Source: Olsenella profusa (GTDB taxonomy: Bacteria > Actinomycetota > Coriobacteriia > Coriobacteriales > Atopobiaceae). Taken from it: a stretch of DNA of 64,000 nucleotides. The stretch spans positions 1 through 64,000 of the forward strand of contig NZ_JACSNQ010000001.1 of the NCBI RefSeq assembly GCF_016900315.1, in the 5' to 3' direction. The translations under genes and the position numbers were made by a program. Below are positions 8,801-15,465 of the stretch, one piece after another; positions within the stretch are counted from its first letter, which is position 1, and each line of letters opens with the position of its first letter. The notes beneath the pieces are model-generated. The model worked only from the letters and a program-made list of their open reading frames with translations, had not been told where the DNA came from and did no database searches.

Positions 8801-9276
8801 ACGGCGCGCCCGCCACCATCCACCTGCTCTTCGGCTCGCGCGACGTGCGCCCCTCCGAGCACATCCTCTCGGCCGCCGCGCCGCCGCGCACCGACCTCGT
8901 GGCGCTCTACCGCACGCTCGTCTCGCTCTTTCGAGCCTCCGGGCCCATCGGCCTCGACGACGAGGCGATCGCCGAGGCCGCGCGCGCCGCGAACCCGCGC
9001 TGCGCCCTCGACGCCCGGGAGGTGGCCTCCGGGCTCACGGTCTTCTCTGAGCTTGGCTTTCTGGCCGTCACGGGCTTCGGGGAGGCCCGGCGCGTGGAGA
9101 TGGCCGCGGCCCCGGAGCACATGGAGCTCACGCAGTCGGCCTGCTACCTCGAGGGGCTGAGCCTCCAGGAGGCCTTCGCGCGGTTCTGCGGGTGGGCGCT
9201 CGACGCGCCGGCCGAGGAGCTTCTCGCCCGCGTCAACCGACCCATTGCGCCGGACTTCGGTATCATCGTGCGCTGA
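5893..9276 (+). CDS. recJ: RecJ exonuclease fused to a RecQ-like SF2 helicase
   Basis: A 1127-residue fusion. Residues 1 to about 570 are RecJ, a 5'-3' single-strand DNA exonuclease: FGDFDVDG near 89, VDNG near 150, the DHH core VVTDHH near 168 and the DHHA1 GGHAGAVGV near 418, all metal-binding signatures. An Ala/Pro-rich linker at about 575-640 contains GEKNP, from a near-copy of the motif. Residues about 650-1127 are a superfamily 2 helicase: Walker A ATGRGKS near 677, DEAH near 782, and motif VI QMSGRAGRDG near 961. Standard RecJ is about 550-800 residues with no helicase. Joining both should let one protein unwind and degrade. It is followed 14 bp later by relA. Confidence 0.93.
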   Translation: MAGLRESRRWSVLPASPAAERALADALGVPPLVARVLVARGHADPDDARAFLAPSLERDWADPLCIPGMAEAVARVEAALDAHETIAVFGDFDVDGMTSTCLLTLALRRLGATVHPFIPRRFGEGYGLSREALDRVRAACAPDLVVTVDNGIAAAHEVSWLVGQGVDVVVTDHHEPADLVPAGVPVTDPKLSADCPSRELAGAGVALKLVCELGRRRGAPDLWRDYVDVAALGTLSDMMLLEGENRALVAEGVARMRVRTRPGLVALAATAGVDLAAVTPDGLPFSLIPRLNAAGRMGSTDVALKLLLTDDPAEAAELAGQLEAVNAERRETEAALAEAALEQAERTYDGGRAVVVAGEGWHEGVKGIVASRLVNRYHVPAIVFSVKDGVARGSGRSVGSVDLFHAVEQCSDVLLRFGGHAGAVGVTCEADRVDEFRARLAAALAELPAEQFEDTGEVAAVVRLGELTVDSIEALERLQPFGQGNKRPLLAVTGVTMRNRALVGADASHMRFVATDGASSVPAIMFRAPEPERAVAWDGAVDVVFEAINETWQGRTKPKLMVKDVILRDAAPAGPDCLADELMAAADKADAASADGEGALRPGAPAGEKNPAAAVPTPTAAAPADAARSRRAGLAALPADELTDALRRQMIGEHALLPAQAAALERLAAGRSCLAVMATGRGKSLVFHLHAAREAIARGRASVFVYPLRALVADQAFHLREALAPLGVVVEVLTGETPGPERARIFSALASGAADVVLTTPEFLAIHRARFAESGRVGFLVIDEAHHAGEAGPGSRSAYLELPAVLADLGHPVALAVTATADPESARNICRLLGVAAEDVICDDSRRDNLLLDDERNLRDREAALVSIVARGEKCVVYVSSRDQAVTLVRMLRHRVPELAARTAFYHAGLTRAVRGRVERAFRSDELTCIVSTSAFGEGVNLPGIRHVVLYGLPLDQVEFNQMSGRAGRDGAPATIHLLFGSRDVRPSEHILSAAAPPRTDLVALYRTLVSLFRASGPIGLDDEAIAEAARAANPRCALDAREVASGLTVFSELGFLAVTGFGEARRVEMAAAPEHMELTQSACYLEGLSLQEAFARFCGWALDAPAEELLARVNRPIAPDFGIIVR

Positions 9277-9290
9277 GAGGGGTTGAGAGC

Positions 9291-11714
9291 ATGAGCAACG
9301 AGAAGGACCAGAAGGCCCAGAGGGACCTCGTCACGGAGCCGGCCGCGCCTAAGGGGGGAGCCCCCGCGCCGGGCCCCGCGCCCGCGCCGGCGCCCAAGCC
9401 CAAGAAGGGCGTCCCCGAGGCCGCCAACTACCGCCTGCTGCAGGCCGCCTGCGAGGCCTACCTCGACGAGGAGGGTCGCGCCAAGGTCGACCGCGCCTAC
9501 CGCTTTGCCGCTGACTACCACCGCGACCAGCGCCGCCGCTCCGGCGAGCCCTACATCAACCACCCCGTGGAGGTGGCCCTCATCCTGGCGCACGACCTGC
9601 GCATGGACGAGGACACCATCTGCGCCGCGCTGCTGCACGACACGGTGGAGGACACCCCCGCCACCAAGGACCAGATCGCTGAGCTCTTCGGCCAGACGGT
9701 GGCCGACCTCGTTGACGGCGTGACCAAGCTCACCTCCATCCAGGTCTCCTCGATGGACGCCAAGCAGGCCTGGAACCTGCGCAAGATGTTTCTGGCCATG
9801 AGCCGCGACATCCGCGTGGTCATCATCAAGCTCGCCGACCGCCTGCACAACATGCGCACGCTCGCCGCGCTGCCGCCGGACCGCCGCCTGTTCAAGGCCC
9901 GCGAGACGATGGACGTCTACGCCCCGCTCGCCGACCGCCTGGGCATCTCCTCGGTCAAGTGGGAGCTCGAGGACCTCGCGTTCTTCTGGCTCGAGCCGGA
10001 GGAGTACCAGCGCATCGCCCGCATGGTCCAGGACTCCCGCGCCCAGCGCGAGGACGACACCGAGCGCGCCATCAAGACGCTCGACGACGAGCTCAAGCGC
10101 GCCGGGCTCACCGGCTACCAGATCACCGGCCGCCCCAAGCACCTCTGGAGCATCTACCAGAAGATGACGCGCAAGGGCCGCGAGTTCTCCGACATCTACG
10201 ACCTCATCGCCCTGCGCGTGATCACGCAGACGGTGGGGGACTGCTACTCCGCGCTCGGCGCGGTGCACTCGCTGTGGAACCCCATCCCCGGCCGCTTCAA
10301 GGACTACATCGCCACGCCCAAGGCCAACCTCTACCAGAGCCTGCACACCACGGTGGTCGGCCCGGACGGCAAGCCCATCGAGATCCAGATCCGCACCGTG
10401 GAGATGCACGAGGCCTCCGAGTACGGCATCGCCGCCCACTGGCTCTACAAGAAGGAGGGCAACTCCCGCGGGCGCATGAGCGCCGAGGACCGCGCTATCG
10501 ACTCCACGATCAACTGGATCCGCAAGACCCTCGACTGGGCTACCGAGGACGACATCGACGACCCGCACGAGTTCCTCGACAACCTGCGCGTGGACCTCTT
10601 CGAGCATGAGATCTTCGTGTTCACGCCCAAGGGAGAGGTCATGAGCCTGCGCCGCGACGCCACGCCGCTCGACTTCGCCTACGCGGTGCACACCGAGGTG
10701 GGCAACCACTGCGTGGGCGCCAAGGTCAACGGCAGCGTGGTGCCGCTCTCCACCAAGCTCCAGATGGGCGACCGCGTGGAGATCCTCACCAACAAGAACG
10801 CCAAGCCCAGCCGCGACTGGATGAACCTCGTGGTCATGCCGTCCACGCGCGCAAAGATCCGCAAGTACTTCTCCACCCAGACCAAAAACGACGACGCCGA
10901 GCAGGGCAGGACCGAGCTCGCCCACGAGCTGCGCAAGCGCGGCTACGGCATCTCCACGCGCCGCACCACCAAGGCCATCGAGCGCGTGTGCGAGGGTTTC
11001 GAGCTTCGCGGCGCCGACGACCTCTTCGCCGCGGTCCACACGGGCAAGATTTCGGTCAAGCAGGCGGCCAATCGCATCGAGGAGATCCTCGAGGAGGGCT
11101 CGCCCGAGCAGCTCGCCGCCGCGGCTGCGCAGGCCGAGAAGCAGGCCGAGCACGACCGTGCCATGGCCACCGGCGCCCCGGTCATGACTTCCTACGCGCT
11201 CACGCAGGCCGCCAAGGGCCGACGGCGGCGCACCAACTGCGGCGTGGTGGTCAAGGGGGACCCCGACCTCGCCGTGCACCTGGCGCACTGCTGCAACCCC
11301 GTGGCAGGCGACGAGATCGTGGGCTTCATCACCCGCGGCCGCGGCGTCTCCGTGCACCGGGCCAGCTGCCCCAACGTGGCCGACCTCAAGAGGAACCCCG
11401 AGCGGATGATCGAGGTCGCCTGGGACACCTCGGGCGCCACCGAGTTCCGCGTGGAGATCGTCGTGGAGGCCACCGACCGCATGGGCCTTCTCAAGGACGT
11501 CACGGTGGCCATCGGCGACGCGGGGGCCAACATCCTCTCCGCCGCCACCCAGACGAGCTCGCAGGGCGTGGCGCGCCTGCGCTTCCTCGTGGCCATCTCC
11601 GACGCGAGCCTGCTCGACACGCTGCTCGCCGCCGTGAGCCGCGTGCCCTCGGTCTACGACGCCCGCCGCATCATGCCCGGCGAGGGCGCCAACCAGATGA
11701 AGCGCCGCGTCTAG
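9291..11714 (+). CDS. relA: Bifunctional (p)ppGpp synthetase/hydrolase
   Basis: RelA/SpoT-family (Rel) stringent-response enzyme of 807 residues. It makes (p)ppGpp from ATP and GTP/GDP on starved ribosomes and hydrolyses it. The order is a Pro/Ala-rich N-terminus, a hydrolase HD domain with intact HDTVEDT (about 115), a synthetase domain containing RPKHLWSIYQKM and LYQSLHTTV, a TGS domain near 440-500, a zinc-finger-like region with HCCNPV, and a C-terminal ACT domain. The intact HD residues indicate a bifunctional protein. I chose the ATG at 9291, in frame and 14 bp after recJ, over the upstream in-frame region inside recJ. Co-transcription with recJ is likely. Confidence 0.95.
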   Translation: MSNEKDQKAQRDLVTEPAAPKGGAPAPGPAPAPAPKPKKGVPEAANYRLLQAACEAYLDEEGRAKVDRAYRFAADYHRDQRRRSGEPYINHPVEVALILAHDLRMDEDTICAALLHDTVEDTPATKDQIAELFGQTVADLVDGVTKLTSIQVSSMDAKQAWNLRKMFLAMSRDIRVVIIKLADRLHNMRTLAALPPDRRLFKARETMDVYAPLADRLGISSVKWELEDLAFFWLEPEEYQRIARMVQDSRAQREDDTERAIKTLDDELKRAGLTGYQITGRPKHLWSIYQKMTRKGREFSDIYDLIALRVITQTVGDCYSALGAVHSLWNPIPGRFKDYIATPKANLYQSLHTTVVGPDGKPIEIQIRTVEMHEASEYGIAAHWLYKKEGNSRGRMSAEDRAIDSTINWIRKTLDWATEDDIDDPHEFLDNLRVDLFEHEIFVFTPKGEVMSLRRDATPLDFAYAVHTEVGNHCVGAKVNGSVVPLSTKLQMGDRVEILTNKNAKPSRDWMNLVVMPSTRAKIRKYFSTQTKNDDAEQGRTELAHELRKRGYGISTRRTTKAIERVCEGFELRGADDLFAAVHTGKISVKQAANRIEEILEEGSPEQLAAAAAQAEKQAEHDRAMATGAPVMTSYALTQAAKGRRRRTNCGVVVKGDPDLAVHLAHCCNPVAGDEIVGFITRGRGVSVHRASCPNVADLKRNPERMIEVAWDTSGATEFRVEIVVEATDRMGLLKDVTVAIGDAGANILSAATQTSSQGVARLRFLVAISDASLLDTLLAAVSRVPSVYDARRIMPGEGANQMKRRV

Positions 11715-11769
11715 GCCCCCAGAAGTCCAGAAAAGCCCCGTCCCCTTCCGGGACGCAAGGAGGTGCGTG

Positions 11770-12405
11770 ATGGCCGAGAACAACGATGAGTTGCGCCGCT
11801 TTGTGGTGACGCCGCTGCAGACCAACTGCTACGCCTACGTGAGCGCGGGGGAGTGCCTCGTGGTGGACCCCGGTGGCTCGGGCGCCGAGATCGCCTCTCG
11901 CCTGGGTGACGTGCGCGTGGCCTGCGTGGCGGCCACGCACGGCCACGGCGACCACGTGGGCGGCGTGGCGGCGCTCGTGCGCGCGACGGGGGCGCCGTTT
12001 GCCATCAGTCTCGCCGACGCCGCGCTTGCGGCGCGCGCCGGGCAGATGAGCGAGGTGGGCCGCAGCTACGACGAGGACGCCCCCGCTCCCGACCGCGCGC
12101 TCGCGGAGGGCGACGTGCTCACCGTGGGCACGGCCACGTTCACCGTGATGGAGACGCCGGGGCACACCCCGGGCGGCGTCACGCTCATGGGCGGCGGCTC
12201 GGCCAGGGGAATCGCCTTCGTGGGCGACACGCTCTTCCCTGGCAGCCACGGTCGCACGGACCTCTCCGGCGGCGACGAGGCTACGATCATGGCCTCGCTC
12301 GCCCGCATGGCCTCAGAGATCGACCCGGACACGACGCTTCTCTGCGGTCACGGCCCCTCGACCACGATGGCCCGCGAGCTTGCCACCAACCCGTTCCTGC
12401 GGTAG
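11770..12405 (+). CDS. Metallo-beta-lactamase-fold hydrolase (glyoxalase II-like)
   Basis: Cytoplasmic MBL-fold hydrolase of about 211 residues. The metal-binding motif is HGHGDHVGG, then ETPGHTPGG, GDTLF and a final CGHGPSTT. This is the pattern of YcbL/GloB-type hydrolases that cleave thioesters such as hydroxyacyl-glutathione analogues. The true substrate is unknown. A GTG three bases upstream is also possible, but the ATG at 11770 sits at better spacing from AAGGAGG. It is probably the last gene of the recJ-relA cluster. Confidence 0.85.
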   Translation: MAENNDELRRFVVTPLQTNCYAYVSAGECLVVDPGGSGAEIASRLGDVRVACVAATHGHGDHVGGVAALVRATGAPFAISLADAALAARAGQMSEVGRSYDEDAPAPDRALAEGDVLTVGTATFTVMETPGHTPGGVTLMGGGSARGIAFVGDTLFPGSHGRTDLSGGDEATIMASLARMASEIDPDTTLLCGHGPSTTMARELATNPFLR

Positions 12406-12420
12406 GCGGCTGCGGCTGCA

Positions 12421-12433
12421 GGTTCTTCTCGCC
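12421..12433 (-). repeat. GGCGAGAAGRAC motif copy
   Basis: Exact reverse copy just after the hydrolase gene, between it and the convergent tRNA-Leu. Confidence 0.8.
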
Positions 12434-12479
12434 TGCGGCTTGTCGTCGGGAGCGCGATCAGCTGTTACGTTCAAGGTGA

Positions 12480-12564
12480 TGGTGCCCGAGGCGGGGCTCG
12501 AACCCGCACGAGTTTCCTCAACGGTTTTTGAGACCGTCGCGTCTGCCAATTCCGCCACTCGGGC
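12480..12564 (-). tRNA. tRNA-Leu (anticodon CAA)
   Basis: Full cloverleaf of 85 nt on the minus strand with an encoded CCA. The acceptor stem pairs GCCCGAG with CUCGGGC, a long variable arm of the leucine class is present, and the anticodon loop CUCAAAA reads UUG codons. Confidence 0.95.
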
Positions 12565-12585
12565 CTGCCCGGACGTCGCGCGCCC

Positions 12586-12601
12586 GGCGAGAAGAACTAT
12601 A
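12586..12601 (-). promoter_or_regulatory. tRNA-Leu -10 box overlapping a motif copy
   Basis: On the minus strand TATAGT (12596-12601) is a good -10 box for tRNA-Leu, whose 5' end lies about 32 bp downstream. The bases right after it, 12586-12597, are an exact motif copy, so the motif occupies the start of the transcript. No clear -35 box is seen. Confidence 0.45.
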
Positions 12602-12865
12602 CCAGACCTGCTCCCGTCCCCGGCGACTCGTCAAGCGTCTCAAGATGGGTGAGGGCGTCGCTCACGCTGAGCGCGGCCGCTGGCGCGCGGCACCGCAGCC
12701 GCTCAGACTCGTTGAGCAGGCGTGCCACTAGGCTCCAGAGGGCATACCGCCTGCGTGGGCGTGAGGCCCGCTGCGGCGAGGCCCTCGTCGCGGCGGCGCT
12801 TGAGCTCGGGGTCGATCCGTGCGTTCACCTGGGCCGTCGCAGGAGCTGTCGTTGCCGTACGGCAC
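12597..12865 (-). pseudogene. Broken RelB/DinJ-family antitoxin
   Basis: On the minus strand GGAGG precedes a GTG at 12865 that starts VPYGNDSS. A frame change leads to AQVNARIDPELKRR and LAAAGLTPTQA, and a second frame change to RYALWSLVARLLNESERL, ending at TAG 12597. The middle block matches the RelB/DinJ antitoxin N-terminus, which binds DNA as a ribbon-helix-helix. At least two frameshifts break the frame. No partner RelE/YafQ toxin follows. It looks like the decayed remnant of a toxin-antitoxin pair. Confidence 0.6.
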
Positions 12866-12982
12866 CTCCGCTCTTCTCGGCGCCTTCATCGAATCCAGCA
12901 ACGTAAAGCACGCAAGGCAGAGATGTCCTGGCCTGGTGTGTCTAGCCGGCCGAAGCGGTGCCCGTGTCGCGTCGTCTCGTGA

Positions 12983-13041
12983 CCGCCCCGTCCCAGTTCC
13001 GGATTTGGGGCGGCAATTTGCCTCAGTTCCGGATTTGAGGC
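12983..13041. repeat. Two tandem copies of a CAGTTCCGGATTTG hairpin
   Basis: CAGTTCCGGATTTG occurs at 12994-13007 and 13024-13037 (30 bp apart). Each copy sits in the loop of its own stem: CCGCCCC/GGGGCGG (12983-13013) and GCCTC/GAGGC (13020-13041). The 426 bp from the pseudogene start to ferritin otherwise hold only a motif copy and stop-filled, gene-like debris on the minus strand that I cannot name. Confidence 0.6.
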
Positions 13042-13058
13042 GGGGCCTGGATGCGCTC

Positions 13059-13070
13059 GGCGAGAAGAAC
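13059..13070 (+). repeat. GGCGAGAAGRAC motif copy
   Basis: Exact GGCGAGAAGAAC in the non-coding stretch before ferritin. Confidence 0.8.
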
Positions 13071-13291
13071 GTCGATCAGCACGTTTTCTACCTGGGGAAA
13101 CAATGTCGTTGGAGACGTGCGGGCCTCCAGCTCCTTCTCGTTGCCCAAGAATCGGGGGCTGTTTCACCACAGTCCGCGAATTGAGGCCAGCACTCGTGTG
13201 CGCCGCGGCCCCGTCCAGCGCCGTCTCGCGGTTAGCCGACGCAAACTTGGGTAGAATCCAACCAGTGCAACCCCCGAGGGAAGGAACGAAC

Positions 13292-13810
13292 ATGGCACTC
13301 ACTGAGCAGGTCACCTCCGTCCTGAACGACCAGATCAACAAGGAGCTCTACTCCAGCTACCTCTACCTCACCTTCGCCGACTACTACGAGGACCGCGGCC
13401 TCAAGGGCTTTGCCAACTGGTACGAGATCCAGGCCAAGGAGGAGCTCGACCACGCGCTGACCATCCGCCGCTACCTCCTGGACAATGACTTCACGCCTAC
13501 GATGGAGGCCATCGCCAAGCCGGACAAGACCTTCTCGAGCGATCTCGAGCCGCTTGAGGCGGGCCTCGAGCACGAGGAGTACGTCACGAGCCTCATCCAC
13601 CACTGCTACGAGGTTGCCCACGAGGTCCACGACGTGCGCACGATGAAGTTCCTCGACTGGTTCGTCTCCGAGCAGGGTGAGGAGGAGACCAACGCGCGCG
13701 ACATGATCACCAACATGAAGCTCTTCGGCTGCGACCCCAAGGGCCTCTACGACCTCGACCGCGAGTACCAGGCGCGCACCTACGTCCAGCAGACCGCCCT
13801 CCCGATGTAG
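13292..13810 (+). CDS. ftnA: Ferritin (iron storage)
   Basis: A non-heme ferritin of 172 residues that forms a 24-subunit cage, oxidises Fe(II) and stores the mineral. The ferroxidase ligands are visible: Glu in NKELYSSY (about 17), Glu-x-x-His in AKEELDH (about 50-53), Glu in LEHEEY (about 94) and the final EQGEEE (about 130). The ATG follows GAGGGAAGG. It stands alone, between the antitoxin remnant and the infC leader. No Fur-like operator is obvious. Confidence 0.93.
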   Translation: MALTEQVTSVLNDQINKELYSSYLYLTFADYYEDRGLKGFANWYEIQAKEELDHALTIRRYLLDNDFTPTMEAIAKPDKTFSSDLEPLEAGLEHEEYVTSLIHHCYEVAHEVHDVRTMKFLDWFVSEQGEEETNARDMITNMKLFGCDPKGLYDLDREYQARTYVQQTALPM

Positions 13811-13919
13811 CGGGCCAGAGGGGGCAGAGCGTCTCTGGTGCAGCGCCCCCGGCTCCTCGGCCCTTCTCGTGGAGAAACTCTGGAGCCTGACCGCGCCGGG
13901 CGTCGGCAGGAAAAACTCC

Positions 13920-13948
13920 TTGCCCGCGTCCGGCGCGGATGCTATTCT
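13920..13948 (+). promoter_or_regulatory. Promoter of the infC-rpmI-rplT operon
   Basis: TTGCCC (13920-13925), a 17-bp spacer, then TATTCT (13943-13948). It lies about 175 bp before infC and leaves a long leader. Confidence 0.6.
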
Positions 13949-14037
13949 CACCAAGTGTGCTTTTGCGAAGCGGGACGGAGACGTCCCCACCTGAACGGCG
14001 CCCACGGGTTGCTGTCTGGTCAGACAACGTATGCTAT

Positions 14038-14095
14038 CTCGCCTGCGGGCGAGCGATGTCTCCCGGACGCTGCCTTGACGTGCCGGGAGTTTTTT
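14038..14095 (+). terminator. Attenuator in the infC leader
   Basis: A small hairpin CTCGC...GCGAG (14038-14053) precedes a strong intrinsic terminator: stem CTCCCGG (14060-14066) with CCGGGAG (14083-14089), then six T. It ends only about 30 bases before the infC start, so it must be read through to express the operon. This fits the known L20- or IF3-type leader control of this operon in other bacteria. I see no specific L20-binding mimic by eye. Confidence 0.75.
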
Positions 14096-14123
14096 GTGCG
14101 ACTGACGTCGTGATGAGAGGAAG

Positions 14124-14705
14124 GTGTTCGACATAGCCAGAAAAGACGGTCCCCGCATCAACGAGGAGATCACTTCGCGCACGTGCCGCCTGATCGGCAT
14201 CGACGGTTCCCAGATGGGCCTCTTCGGCGTGCGTGACGCCCTGCGCATCGCGCGTGACCAGGGGCTCGACCTCGTGGAGATTGCGCCCAACGCGGAGCCT
14301 CCCGTCTGCAAGATGCTCGACTACAAGAAGTACAAGTACGAGCAGGACCGCAAGGCCAAGGCCGCGCGCAAGAACCAGGCCAGGGTCGAGATCAAGGAGA
14401 TGAAGTTCCGTCCCAAGATCGACGTGGGCGACTACGAGACCAAGAAGGGTCACGTCATCCGCTTCCTCAAGAAGGGCGCCCGCGTCAAGATCACGATCAT
14501 GTTCCGCGGCCGTGAGATGGCCCACCCGGAGCAGGGACGGCTCGTTCTGGATCGTCTGGCCGAGGACCTCAAGGACGTCGCCACGGTCGAGCAGAAGCCC
14601 CTCATGGAGGGTCGCAACATGCACATGACCATCGTCCCGATCAAGGGCGCCTTCGACAAGAAGGCTGAGGAGGACGAGAACGTCACCACGGAGAAGGAGA
14701 ACTAG
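14124..14705 (+). CDS. infC: Translation initiation factor IF-3
   Basis: IF-3 binds the 30S subunit, prevents premature 50S joining and checks start-codon choice. The 193 residues show [27 protein letters not shown], the basic linker [17 protein letters not shown] and the C-domain [12 protein letters not shown]. The start is GTG at 14124 behind GAGAGG. Rare infC starts are often autoregulatory, but GTG is common here. The Lys/Glu-rich tail ([15 protein letters not shown]) ends one base before rpmI. Confidence 0.95.
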   Translation: MFDIARKDGPRINEEITSRTCRLIGIDGSQMGLFGVRDALRIARDQGLDLVEIAPNAEPPVCKMLDYKKYKYEQDRKAKAARKNQARVEIKEMKFRPKIDVGDYETKKGHVIRFLKKGARVKITIMFRGREMAHPEQGRLVLDRLAEDLKDVATVEQKPLMEGRNMHMTIVPIKGAFDKKAEEDENVTTEKEN

Positions 14706-14706
14706 C

Positions 14707-14904
14707 ATGCCCAAGATGAAGACGCACAAGGGTACGGCGAAGCGCTTCCGCCGCACCGGCTCTGGCAAGATCATGCGCGCCAAGGCGTTCAAGAGCCACA
14801 TTCTGACCAAGAAGTCCCCCAAGCGCATCCGTGGCTTCCGTCAGGAGACCGTCATCGCCCCCTCCGACGTCAAGACCGTCTCGCAGCGCATGGGCTCCAA
14901 GTAG
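14707..14904 (+). CDS. rpmI: 50S ribosomal protein L35
   Basis: A 65-residue basic ribosomal protein with the classic start [15 protein letters not shown] and the [10 protein letters not shown] motif. Second gene of the conserved infC-rpmI-rplT operon. GGAGAAC at the infC end serves as its ribosome site. Confidence 0.97.
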   Translation: MPKMKTHKGTAKRFRRTGSGKIMRAKAFKSHILTKKSPKRIRGFRQETVIAPSDVKTVSQRMGSK

Positions 14905-14949
14905 TCCCACGGCGTTCCAAGTACCCACCCAACGAGGAGTTGATCAGAT

Positions 14950-15315
14950 ATGGCACGAGTCAAGCGCGCCGTCGCCGGCCGTAAGAAGCGTCAGACGCTC
15001 GTCGAGCGCACCAAGGGCTACTACGGAGTCCGTTCCCGCACCTTCCGTGGCATGAAGGAGCAGGCCCAGCACTCCGGCCAGTATGCCTACCGTGACCGTC
15101 GCGCCAAGAAGCGCGAGTTCCGTGGCCTGTGGATCCAGCGCATCAACGCTGCCGCCCGCATGAACGGCCTGTCCTACAGCCGCCTCATGCACGGCCTCAA
15201 GCTCGCCGGCGTCGAGCTCGACCGCAAGGTCCTCGCCGAGATCGCCTACAGCGACGAGCAGACCTTCGCCGAGATTGCCGAGGTCGCCAAGAAGGCCCTC
15301 GCCGACGCCGAGTAG
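14950..15315 (+). CDS. rplT: 50S ribosomal protein L20
   Basis: A 121-residue 23S rRNA-binding protein needed early in 50S assembly, and often the autogenous repressor of this operon. It begins MARVKRAV and contains [21 protein letters not shown] and [11 protein letters not shown]. It is preceded by GAGGAG and followed by a strong terminator. Confidence 0.97.
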   Translation: MARVKRAVAGRKKRQTLVERTKGYYGVRSRTFRGMKEQAQHSGQYAYRDRRAKKREFRGLWIQRINAAARMNGLSYSRLMHGLKLAGVELDRKVLAEIAYSDEQTFAEIAEVAKKALADAE

Positions 15316-15340
15316 CGTCTCCCCACACGGCTTTTCCTGC

Positions 15341-15368
15341 GCCCCGGGCCGCGCGCCCGGGGCTTTTT
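15341..15368 (+). terminator. Terminator of the infC-rpmI-rplT operon
   Basis: GCCCCGGGC (15341-15349) pairs with GCCCGGGGC (15355-15363), then TTTTT. Confidence 0.9.
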
Positions 15369-15465
15369 CGTCTGTCGAGAGAGCTGCATAGCGTCCACGA
15401 CGTGACAGGGCGCCGTCCCCGGCCCTACGATGCTGGCATCGAGACCATGAGAGAGGGGAGCCCCT

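Noticed and set aside
4243-9120. A 1625-codon open frame on the minus strand
   Set aside because: It is the shadow of tgt and recJ in GC-rich DNA. Its translation is His/Arg/Gly/Ala-rich with no known domain, while the opposite strand carries clear families.
13041-13200. A gene remnant on the minus strand before ferritin (LGNEKELEARTSP-like reading)
   Set aside because: It is short, lacks a start, and I could not tie it to any family.
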